DNA of 5,877 nucleotides from Alphaproteobacteria bacterium (GTDB lineage Bacteria; Pseudomonadota; Alphaproteobacteria; Rhizobiales; Xanthobacteraceae): NCBI GenBank assembly GCA_005884745.1, contig VAZU01000066.1:21538-27414 (forward strand), given 5' to 3'. The stretch's first letter is position 1; each line of letters starts with the position of its first letter. Shown piece after piece: positions 1 through 5,660 of this stretch. Under the pieces are notes generated by a model. It was not told the origin of the DNA. It ran no database searches and saw only the letters and a program-made list of their open reading frames with translations. The translations under genes and the position numbers were made by a program.

Positions 1-48
1 GCGAAGCGAATTCGTATCTCGCGCCTCGAGCATGTCTTCGACCTGTAG
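1..48 (+). CDS. 3' end of an unidentified protein-coding gene (partial)
   Basis: Frame 1 is open from the window edge to a TAG at 46-48 and would encode the C-terminal residues AKRIRISRLEHVFDL. Eleven of the 15 sense codons end in G or C, as in the confirmed genes of this window, and the stop is followed by a hairpin-rich non-coding stretch, as expected after a gene end. Fifteen residues are too few to recognise a family, so no function is proposed. The opposite strand is also open here: an ATG at 33-31 reads leftwards as MLEARDTNSLR. A divergent gene starting at that point therefore cannot be excluded, although those residues resemble nothing I know. Confidence 0.35.
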   Translation, partial: AKRIRISRLEHVFDL

Positions 49-68
49 CGGGCGGCAGCTTGCGGCCA

Positions 69-176
69 CCGCCAGTTCTCGATGCTGGCGGCCGGGCGCC
101 CCCGGCGCCGGCGCGTGGCCCAACCGTGACCACGCGCGTTCCGGCTGTCCCTGGAAGGGGCGCCGACCGGCGCTCC
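69..176. repeat. Cluster of four consecutive hairpin-forming inverted repeats
   Basis: Four non-overlapping stems follow one another. H1 pairs CCGCCAG (69-75) with CTGGCGG (85-91), loop 9. H2 pairs GGCGCC (95-100) with GGCGCC (104-109), loop 3. H3 pairs GCGCGTGG (111-118) with CCACGCGC (130-137), 8 perfect pairs, loop 11. H4 pairs GGGGCGCC (157-164) with GGCGCTCC (169-176), 8 pairs including one G-T, loop 4. None is followed by a run of T, so none is a classical intrinsic terminator, though together they could impede or end transcription from the upstream gene. A fifth hairpin lies at 223-245. High GC content makes chance stems easier, so function is inferred only from their density. Confidence 0.45.
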
Positions 177-222
177 CGCGCTCTCGACCAAAGCGTCACA
201 TGCAGGGAGCTTGCCGCCAGCG

Positions 223-245
223 GCTTTCCGGAATGCGCCGGAAGC
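223..245. repeat. Inverted repeat / hairpin
   Basis: TTCCGG (226-231) pairs with CCGGAA (238-243) around a 6-base loop. The stem is extended by GC/GC outside (223-224 with 244-245), leaving T225 bulged. No T-tract follows. It may belong with the hairpins at 69-176 as part of one structured region, or be coincidental. Confidence 0.35.
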
Positions 246-349
246 GGGCCCTGGCGAGTCGATGCCCAAACGTGGCAAAACCGGACTAGGATCAACCGTC
301 AGCGCGCCCTTCTTACGGCCCCTGTTCCGCATTGGCAAGCTAAGGCTCC

Positions 350-361
350 CCGCCCGGGCGG
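350..361. repeat. Perfect 12-base palindrome CCGCCCGGGCGG
   Basis: The sequence CCGCCCGGGCGG is identical to its reverse complement. It lies about 110 bases upstream of the amidase CtrA box. It could be a dimeric regulator site, but a GC-only palindrome in GC-rich DNA has a fair chance of arising randomly. I know of no regulator with this exact consensus. Confidence 0.3.
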
Positions 362-459
362 TAACGGGTTCCTCGATGCAGGACGAGCGCCCCTTGGCCG
401 ACGGTGGAAAACCCCAAACGTCACGCAACGGCCACACTGTGCCGGATCGTAGGGCTTGC

Positions 460-475
460 TTAAGCGGCGATTAAC
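460..475 (+). promoter_or_regulatory. CtrA binding box, perfect TTAA-N7-TTAAC
   Basis: TTAA at 460-463, seven bases (464-470), then TTAAC at 471-475 match the full CtrA consensus TTAA-N7-TTAAC without mismatch. CtrA is the master cell-cycle response regulator of alphaproteobacteria. At promoters it activates, its second half-site commonly overlaps the -35 position, which is exactly the arrangement here with the promoter at 471-499. AT-rich tetramers are rare in this DNA, so chance is unlikely. The inferred target is the amidase gene starting at 521, 45 bases downstream. Binding itself is not shown by sequence alone. Confidence 0.72.
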
Positions 476-499
476 TATGGCTGCCTATTGGAGTAACTA
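471..499 (+). promoter_or_regulatory. Probable promoter of the amidase gene (-35 TTAACT, 17-base spacer, -10 TAACTA)
   Basis: TTAACT at 471-476 and TAACTA at 494-499 are separated by exactly 17 bases. The -35 is degenerate relative to TTGACA, as is usual where CtrA supplies activation, and it coincides with the downstream half of the CtrA box. Transcription would start near 505-507, giving a very short leader with the ribosome binding site at its 5' end. Alternative starts upstream in 49-459 are possible. Confidence 0.5.
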
Positions 500-505
500 G
501 GGCGC

Positions 506-513
506 GGAGGTGA
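506..513 (+). promoter_or_regulatory. Strong ribosome binding site that fixes the GTG start of the amidase
   Basis: GGAGGTGA at 506-513 is highly complementary to the 16S rRNA 3' end and lies 7 bases before GTG 521. No in-frame ATG follows until well into the mature protein. This supports the GTG start, which also yields a complete signal peptide. Confidence 0.8.
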
Positions 514-520
514 AGCAACC

Positions 521-1762
521 GTGCGGTCCATCGGGAAAGGCTCGGCACTCGGCCTGCTCTGCGGACTGCTCGTTGCCGGATTCGGCGCGGCTACGGCCTG
601 CACGGCATTGGCGGCAGACCTTCCGGTCGCCACCGATGCGAGGCTCGGGGGCGACGAGGCTCGCACCCGCTTCGTGCTCGACCTGACCAAGCGGGTCGAG
701 GTCTCGGCCTTCACGCTGGCCGACCCCTATCGGGTCGTGCTCGACCTGCCCCAGGTGATGTTTCAGCTGCCGGCCAAGGTCGGCGAGACCGGACGGGGTC
801 TCGTCAAGGCTTTCCGCTTCGGTCTGGTCATGCCGGGCGGATCCCGCATCGTGCTCGACGCGACGGCCCCGGTCCGCGTCGAAAAGGCGTTCGTGATCGA
901 TCCGGTGGACAGCCAGCCGGCCCGCCTCGTCCTCGATCTGGTTGCAATCGATCGCGACGGCTTTTTGCGCAATATCGCGCTCGAGAACCGGCCCGGACGT
1001 TCCCAGCCGCCGGCAAAAATCGACCGTGACGCCAAGGACGCCGATCCGCGGCCGCTCATCGTGCTCGATCCGGGCCACGGCGGTCTCGACAGCGGCACCA
1101 TCGCGCCGACCGGGGATACCGAAAAAGCCATCGTGCTGGAGTTCGCCCAGCAGCTTCGGGACAAGCTGGAGAAATCCGGCAAATATCGGGTGGCGATGAC
1201 GCGCACCGACGACCGCTTCGTGCCGCTGGCGGATCGCGTGCAGCTGGCGAGGTCGCGACAGGCCGCGCTGTTTCTCTCCATCCATGCCGATGCGCTGCCG
1301 CATCGGGATTCCGAAGCGCGGGGCGCCAGCATCTACACGCTCTCCGAGACCGCCTCGGACGCCGAAGCCGCCCGGCTCGCCGAGGCGGAAAACCGCGCCG
1401 ATGTCATCGCCGGCGTCGACTTGAGCGCCGAGCCGAACGACGTCGCCGATATCCTGATCGACCTGGCGCAACGCGAAACCAAGGCGTTCTCCGCCAACTT
1501 TGCCCACGCGCTCGCCAAGGAGCTCAAGGCGACCTCGCGGCTGCACAAGCATCCGCTGAAATCCGCCGGGTTCCGCGTGCTCAAGGCGCCCGACGTTCCC
1601 TCGGCGCTGATCGAGCTCGGTTACGTGTCCAGCAGCCAGGATCTCAAGTATCTGTTGTCGGACGCCTGGCGGTCGCGGGCCACCGATTCGATCGCGCAGG
1701 CGATCACCACGTTCTTCGCCACCCGGCTTGCGGGATCCGGTCCGGCGGGCGGATCGAATTAG
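521..1762 (+). CDS. amiC: N-acetylmuramoyl-L-alanine amidase, exported, AMIN + Amidase_3 (AmiC-like)
   Basis: A 413-residue zinc hydrolase that cuts the amide bond between N-acetylmuramic acid and the stem peptide, acting in the periplasm, typically on septal peptidoglycan during daughter-cell separation. Residues 1-31 form a Sec signal peptide (basic start, hydrophobic core 9-30, probable cleavage after Ala-Leu-Ala at 29-31). Residues about 35-140 look like an AMIN domain, which directs such enzymes to peptidoglycan or the septum. A linker follows, then Amidase_3 from about 178 to 402. The active-site set is visible: DPGHGG with His186, Glu201, SIHAD with His255, and catalytic Glu365 in IELGY. 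The acidic helical insert at about 276-335 matches the place where related amidases carry the auto-inhibitory helix relieved by LytM-type activators (EnvC/NlpD in E. coli, DipM in Caulobacter). Its length is close to E. coli AmiC. The start is GTG with a strong ribosome binding site, and a CtrA box lies upstream. The gene ends 176 bases before PBP1A, its functional counterpart. Confidence 0.95.
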   Translation: MRSIGKGSALGLLCGLLVAGFGAATACTALAADLPVATDARLGGDEARTRFVLDLTKRVEVSAFTLADPYRVVLDLPQVMFQLPAKVGETGRGLVKAFRFGLVMPGGSRIVLDATAPVRVEKAFVIDPVDSQPARLVLDLVAIDRDGFLRNIALENRPGRSQPPAKIDRDAKDADPRPLIVLDPGHGGLDSGTIAPTGDTEKAIVLEFAQQLRDKLEKSGKYRVAMTRTDDRFVPLADRVQLARSRQAALFLSIHADALPHRDSEARGASIYTLSETASDAEAARLAEAENRADVIAGVDLSAEPNDVADILIDLAQRETKAFSANFAHALAKELKATSRLHKHPLKSAGFRVLKAPDVPSALIELGYVSSSQDLKYLLSDAWRSRATDSIAQAITTFFATRLAGSGPAGGSN

Positions 1763-1938
1763 GGTGACGGTCCAGCCTCAGTTTGACCACAAAACGGCGC
1801 GACGAAACGCCGGGCTCGACGCGTTGCATTGTCCGAGACGATCAAGCCCCGCGTTGCGAGGCACCGTGTATACTCGGCGTCGAGTCTTGAAAGAACGGCT
1901 GCGATGGACCTGATTCGCGTTGCGGCGGGACGGCGGCG
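1763..1938 (+). promoter_or_regulatory. Amidase-PBP1A intergenic region with only weak promoter signals
   Basis: The 176-base gap holds a good -10-like hexamer TATACT at 1869-1874 but no -35 at proper spacing (TTGCGA at 1854-1859 is only 9 bases away). It also holds a good -35-like TTGACC at 1783-1788 with no -10 after it. A 5-bp stem, CGGCG (1795-1799) with CGCCG (1808-1812), has no T-tract, so there is no clear terminator. Two GANTC sites, the CcrM methylation motif of alphaproteobacteria, lie at 1882-1886 and 1912-1916. PBP1A may be read from the amidase promoter, from an activator-dependent promoter here, or both. Confidence 0.3.
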
Positions 1939-1942
1939 ATGA
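1904..1942 (+). other. 12-codon mini-ORF ending in ATGA overlap with the PBP1A start
   Basis: An ATG at 1904-1906 opens a frame reading MDLIRVAAGRRR. Its TGA stop (1940-1942) overlaps the PBP1A ATG (1939-1941) as ATGA. PBP1A itself has only a poor ribosome binding site, so termination-reinitiation coupling is conceivable. The mini-ORF's own ribosome binding site is also weak. It is in a different frame from PBP1A, so it is not an N-terminal extension. Probably chance, recorded because the geometry is exact. Confidence 0.2.
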
Positions 1943-4419
1943 GGCTTCTGGTGCGCTTCCTCGGATTCCTGTTCGCCGCGGGAACTGTCGTGTTCCTCGT
2001 CGGCATTGCCGCGGCGGCCGGCCTGTTCTGGCATTTCTCCAAGGACCTCCCGGATTACTCGCAGCTGCAGGATTACGAGCCGCCGGTCATGACCCGGATC
2101 CATGCGAGCGACGGCGCCTTGCTGGCCGAATACGCCCGCGAGCGGCGGCTCTACCTGCCGATCCAGGCGGTGCCCAAGCTGGTGACGAACGCGTTCGTGG
2201 CCGCCGAGGACAAGAATTTCTACGAGCATGGCGGGCTGGATTTCGGCGGCATCATTCGCGCCGGCTGGGTCTACATCCAGAACTACGGCAGCAACCGCCG
2301 GCCCCAGGGCGCCTCGACCATCACCCAGCAGGTCGCCAAGAATTTCCTGCTGTCGAACGAGGTCTCCCTCAATCGCAAGATCAAGGAGATCCTGCTCGCG
2401 TTGCGGATCGAGCGGGCCTATTCCAAGGACAAGATCATCGAGCTGTACCTCAACGAGATCTATCTCGGGCTCGGCGCTTATGGGATCGCCGCCGCCTCGC
2501 TGCTGTATTTCGACAAGTCCGTGCATGAGCTGACGGTCGCGGAGGCGGCGTATCTTGCCGGGTTGCCCAAGGGGCCGAACAATTACAATCCGTTCCGCCA
2601 GCGCGACCGCGCCATCGAGCGGCGCAACTACGTCATCGACCGCATGGTCGAGGACCAATACATCACGCCGCAGGAAGGCGAGAAGGCCAAGAAGGAGCCG
2701 CTGAACGTGACGCCGCATCCGACCGGCGCTCACATGTTCGCGGCGGAATATTTCGCCGAGGAAGTCCGCCGGGAGATCTACGAGCGATACGGCGAGAAGA
2801 AGCTCTACGAAGGCGGCCTCTCGATCCGGACCACGCTCGATCCGAAATTCCAGGTGATGGCCCGCAAGGCGTTGACCGACGGTCTCGTGCGCTTCGACGA
2901 GGCGCAAGGCTGGCGCGGGCCGCTGGCCAAGATCGATATCGGCGACGATTGGGGCGCCAAGCTCGCGGAGATCAAGTCGCTCGCCGATGTCGCCCCTTGG
3001 CGGCTCGCCGTGGTGCTGGAGACCTCCGACCAGGCGGCGCGCATCGGCTTGCAGCCGTTGCGGGATCCTGCCGGCACGGTCTCCCGGGAGCGCCAAGTCG
3101 GAATTTTCGCCCTCGACGGCGTGAAATGGGCAAAGTCGGCTTCCGAGCGTTCCAAGGGGGGTCCGAAGGTCAGCCAAATCCTCCAGCCGGGAGACGTGGT
3201 CTACGCCGAGCCGATCGGCAAGGATTCCGGCCAATACCGCCTGCGGCAAGTTCCCGAGGTGAGCGGCGCCATGGTGGCCATGGACCCGTGGACCGGACGC
3301 GTGCTCGCGCTGGTCGGCGGCTTCTCCTACGACCAGAGCCAGTTCAACCGCGCCACCCAGGCGCTGCGCCAACCCGGCTCGGCGTTCAAGCCGTTCGTCT
3401 ACGCCGCCGCGCTCGACAACGGCTATACGCCCTCCACCGTGGTGCTGGACGCGCCGATCGAGATCGATCAAGGCCCGGGCATGGCCGCATGGCGTCCGGA
3501 GAACTACGAGGGCAAGTACTACGGTCCGCAGACGCTGCGGTTCGGGCTGGAGCATTCCCGCAACGTCATGACGGTCCGGCTCGCCCAGGACGTGGGCATG
3601 CCGCTGGTCGCGGAATACGCCAAACGCTTCGGGGTCTACGACGATCTGCCGCCCTATCTGTCGTTCGCGCTGGGCGCGGGCGAGACCACGGTGCTGCGCA
3701 TGACGGCCGCCTATTCCATGTTCGCCAACGGCGGCAAGCGCATCAAGCCGACCCTCATCGATCGCATCCAGGATCGCTACGGCCACACCATCTATCGCCA
3801 CGACGAGCGCGAATGCCGCGGCTGCGATGCCGATCAATGGAAGAAGCAACCGGAGCCCATTCTGGTCGACCGGCGCGAGCAGGTCCTCGATCCGATGACC
3901 GCCTTCCAGGTCACCTGGATGCTCAAGGGCGTGGTCGAGCGTGGCACCGCGACGGTGGTCCAGGAGGTCGGGAAGCCGGTTGCCGGCAAGACCGGCACCA
4001 CCAATGACGAGAAGGATGCGTGGTTCATCGGCTACACCCCGGACCTGGCCGTCGGCGTGTACATCGGCTATGACAAGCCGCGGCATCTCGCGCGCGGCGC
4101 GACGGGCGGTCATCTTGCCGCCCCCATCGTCAAGGACTTCCTGAAGGTGGCGCTGATCGACAAGCCGGGCGTGGATTTCTCGCCGCCGGCCGGCATCAAG
4201 CTGATCCGCATCGATCCGAAGACCGGGCTGCGCCCCGGCCCCGGCGGGAGCGGAAAAGTCATCATCGAGGCGTTCAAGCCGGGCACCGCTCCGCCGGACA
4301 GCTATTCCATCGTCGGCTTCACCGATGCCGACGGCCGGCCGATCCGCTCCGACTATCCGGGCGGGGTGTCGCCGGAATCCGACCGGGCGATCCGTTCCGG
4401 GACCGGCGGGCTTTACTGA
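1939..4419 (+). CDS. mrcA: Penicillin-binding protein 1A, bifunctional glycosyltransferase/transpeptidase
   Basis: An 826-residue class A PBP that polymerises lipid II into glycan strands and cross-links their peptides in the periplasm. It is anchored by one membrane segment (about 5-31) after a short cytoplasmic start. The GT51 domain (about 55-235) shows its motifs in order: EDKNFYEHGG with catalytic Glu90; GASTITQQ (124-131); RKIKE with the second conserved Glu150; IIELYLNEIYLG (166-177); and RRNYVIDRM (228-236). Residues about 320-440 fit the OB-like domain of PBP1A proteins. The transpeptidase domain has SAFK with nucleophile Ser481 and Lys484, SRN (540-542) and KTGT (684-687). All catalytic motifs are intact, so it should be active and beta-lactam sensitive. 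The loop between SRN and KTGT contains a CxxC pair (Cys626, Cys629). The ATG at 1939 gives the short N-terminus expected for the family; its ribosome binding site is weak. Pairing with the upstream amidase suggests coordinated wall synthesis and cleavage. Confidence 0.96.
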   Translation: MRLLVRFLGFLFAAGTVVFLVGIAAAAGLFWHFSKDLPDYSQLQDYEPPVMTRIHASDGALLAEYARERRLYLPIQAVPKLVTNAFVAAEDKNFYEHGGLDFGGIIRAGWVYIQNYGSNRRPQGASTITQQVAKNFLLSNEVSLNRKIKEILLALRIERAYSKDKIIELYLNEIYLGLGAYGIAAASLLYFDKSVHELTVAEAAYLAGLPKGPNNYNPFRQRDRAIERRNYVIDRMVEDQYITPQEGEKAKKEPLNVTPHPTGAHMFAAEYFAEEVRREIYERYGEKKLYEGGLSIRTTLDPKFQVMARKALTDGLVRFDEAQGWRGPLAKIDIGDDWGAKLAEIKSLADVAPWRLAVVLETSDQAARIGLQPLRDPAGTVSRERQVGIFALDGVKWAKSASERSKGGPKVSQILQPGDVVYAEPIGKDSGQYRLRQVPEVSGAMVAMDPWTGRVLALVGGFSYDQSQFNRATQALRQPGSAFKPFVYAAALDNGYTPSTVVLDAPIEIDQGPGMAAWRPENYEGKYYGPQTLRFGLEHSRNVMTVRLAQDVGMPLVAEYAKRFGVYDDLPPYLSFALGAGETTVLRMTAAYSMFANGGKRIKPTLIDRIQDRYGHTIYRHDERECRGCDADQWKKQPEPILVDRREQVLDPMTAFQVTWMLKGVVERGTATVVQEVGKPVAGKTGTTNDEKDAWFIGYTPDLAVGVYIGYDKPRHLARGATGGHLAAPIVKDFLKVALIDKPGVDFSPPAGIKLIRIDPKTGLRPGPGGSGKVIIEAFKPGTAPPDSYSIVGFTDADGRPIRSDYPGGVSPESDRAIRSGTGGLY

Positions 4420-4429
4420 GCCATCGACA

Positions 4430-4458
4430 TTGCCTTGCGCCGGTCCGGTCGCTACATG
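4430..4458 (+). promoter_or_regulatory. Weak candidate promoter for prfB
   Basis: Within the 93-base gap after PBP1A, TTGCCT (4430-4435) and TACATG (4453-4458) are 17 bases apart, matching the sigma-70 consensus at 4 of 6 and 3 of 6 positions. A 5-bp stem, GCCGG (4474-4478) with CCGGC (4487-4491), follows with no T-tract, so no terminator separates the genes. prfB may equally be read through from PBP1A. Confidence 0.22.
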
Positions 4459-4512
4459 CGGCCCGATAGTTTCGCCGGCGCATCGTCCGGCAAATTCCCG
4501 AGAACTTCGACC

Positions 4513-5644
4513 ATGCGCGCAGAAGTGCAAGCCACAACCGAGGCCATCAAGCAGTCCGTCGGGCTGCTGAGGAGGCATCTTTGACTTCGACAGATCCAAA
4601 GCCCGGCTCGCCGAGCTCAACCGGCAGGCCGAGGACCCCGATCTGTGGAAGGACCAGGACCGCGCCCAAAAGGTGATGCAGGAGCGCACCGCGCTTGAGG
4701 AAAGCTTAGGCGCGATCTCGCGCATCGAGCAGGAACTCGAGGACCACCTGACCATGATCGAGCTCGGCGAGGCCGAGCACGACGCCAAGGTGGTGACGGA
4801 GACCGAGGCGGCGCTCAACGCGTTGAAGGCGCAAGCCGAGCGCCGGCAGGCGGAGGCGCTGTTGTCCGGCGAGGCGGATGCCAACGACAGCTTCCTCGAG
4901 GTCCACGCCGGCGCGGGGGGAACCGAGAGCCAGGACTGGGCCCTGATGTTGTTGCGCATGTATACGCGCTGGGCCGAGCAGCATCGCTACAAGGTCGAAT
5001 ATCTCGAGGAGACGCCGGGCGAGGAGGCAGGGCTGAAATCCGCGACTGTGCGCATCAAGGGCCGCAACGCCTATGGCTGGCTCAAGTCCGAAGGCGGCGT
5101 GCACCGGCTGGTGCGCATTTCGCCCTTCGACGCCAATGCGCGGCGGCATACCTCGTTCGCGAGCGTGAACGTCTATCCGGTGGTCGACGACCGCATCGTG
5201 GTGGACATCAAGGAATCCGACGTGCGGATCGACACCATGCGGGCCGGAGGCGCGGGCGGCCAGCACGTCAACAAGACCGAATCCGCGATCCGGTTGACCC
5301 ACATTCCGAGCAACATCGTCGTGGTGTGCCAGAACGACCGCTCCCAGCACCGCAACCGCGCCCAGGCCTGGCAGATGCTGCGCGCGCGGCTCTACGAGCT
5401 CGAGCTCAAGCGACGCGAAGCGAAGGCGGCGGCCGAGCAGGCGGCCAAGACCGACATCGGCTGGGGCCACCAGATCCGTTCCTACGTGCTGCAGCCCTAC
5501 CAGATGGTCAAGGACCTGCGCACCGGCGTGACCTCGCCCAATCCCATGAGCGTGCTCGACGGCAATCTCGATCCATTCATGGAGGCGGCACTGGCGCAGA
5601 AGGCGTTCGGCGACGCGCCGGACGCGGTCGAGGACGTGGAGTAG
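4513..5644 (+). CDS. prfB: Peptide chain release factor 2 (RF2), made by +1 programmed frameshift
   Basis: RF2 recognises UAA and UGA stop codons in the ribosomal A site and triggers hydrolysis of the finished peptide. Zero-frame translation from ATG 4513 (MRAE...) gives 23 codons ending in CTT 4579-4581 and then UGA 4582-4584. Shifting +1 to GAC 4583 continues through DFDRSKARLAEL without interruption to TAG 5642-5644, for a 376-residue product (E. coli RF2 has 365). The stop-recognition tripeptide SPF is at 203-205 and the catalytic GGQ at 248-250, its Gln being the usual PrmC methylation target. The residue corresponding to E. coli K-12 Thr246 is Ala244, the common, more active variant. 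The N-terminal half is helical; the GGQ domain spans about 235-345. A single-frame reading from GTG 4673 lacks 53 residues and is wrong. An in-frame ATG at 4456 is possible but less likely, because family members begin MRAE. The ribosome binding site (GAGAA, 4500-4504) is weak. Confidence 0.96.
4570..4585 (+). promoter_or_regulatory. prfB: RF2 autoregulatory +1 frameshift site (AGGAGG-CAT-CTT-TGA-C)
   Basis: The internal Shine-Dalgarno-like AGGAGG (4570-4575) is 3 bases before the slippery CTT (4579-4581), followed by the in-frame UGA and a C, the poor termination context UGAC. E. coli prfB has the same architecture (AGGGGG, 3 bases, CUU UGA C). When RF2 is scarce the ribosome pauses at UGA and tRNA-Leu slips +1 to make full RF2. 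When RF2 is plentiful the 23-residue product terminates. The continuity of RF2 sequence across the shift shows the site is genuine rather than a sequencing error. Confidence 0.96.
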
Positions 5645-5660
5645 GGATACACTAGGCGGT

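Larger units (their letters stand above)
49..459. other. Intergenic region without a convincing gene; rich in inverted repeats
   Basis: This stretch of about 410 bases lies between the presumed upstream gene end and the amidase promoter. Several + strand frames are open for 80 to 130 codons, but their products are dominated by Arg, Pro, Ala and Gly, have no recognisable domain, lack a ribosome binding site, and overlap one another in different frames. I regard them as chance reading in GC-rich DNA. What it does contain is a series of inverted repeats (69-91, 95-109, 111-137, 157-176, 223-245) and a perfect 12-base palindrome at 350-361. I looked for hallmarks of tmRNA, SRP RNA, RNase P RNA and tRNA and found none. 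It could be an untranslated region, a structured small RNA on either strand, or simply intergenic DNA. Confidence 0.5.

Noticed and set aside
265..421. Direct repeat CCCAAACGT at 265-273 and 413-421
   Set aside because: One shared 9-mer within about 400 bases is within chance expectation, and the flanks do not match.
49..459. Known structural RNA (tmRNA, SRP RNA, RNase P RNA, tRNA)
   Set aside because: None of the conserved core motifs of these RNAs was found on reading both strands.
32..474. Three overlapping + strand open frames before the amidase
   Set aside because: Low-complexity Arg/Pro/Ala-rich products, no ribosome binding sites, mutual overlap in different frames, and no family resemblance.
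590..601. Possible lipobox ending at Cys27 of the amidase
   Set aside because: The preceding residues are Ala-Thr-Ala with no Leu/Val/Ile at -3, and a good signal peptidase I site (Ala-Leu-Ala) follows at 29-31.
497..1552. Minus-strand open frame of about 350 codons opposite the amidase
   Set aside because: Same shadow effect; it covers the amidase promoter and has no recognisable domain.
1783..1812. Full promoter using TTGACC at 1783-1788
   Set aside because: Hexamers 16 to 18 bases downstream (around AACGCC) do not resemble a -10.
1821..1857. Repeated CGCGTTGC in the amidase-PBP1A gap
   Set aside because: A short 8-mer pair with no shared flanks or palindromy; probably compositional.
4456..4512. 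In-frame ATG 4456 as an earlier prfB start
   Set aside because: It would add 19 residues not typical of RF2. Family members begin near MRAE, which is ATG 4513.
1759..4959. Very long minus-strand open frame (over 1000 codons) opposite PBP1A and the start of prfB
   Set aside because: It is an antisense shadow of GC-rich codon usage. The product is rich in Arg, Gly, Leu, Asp and His with no domain, and the + strand genes have complete catalytic motifs.
4673..5644. GTG 4673 as the prfB start
   Set aside because: RF2-like sequence continues upstream in the same frame to 4583 and is joined to ATG 4513 by a canonical frameshift site.
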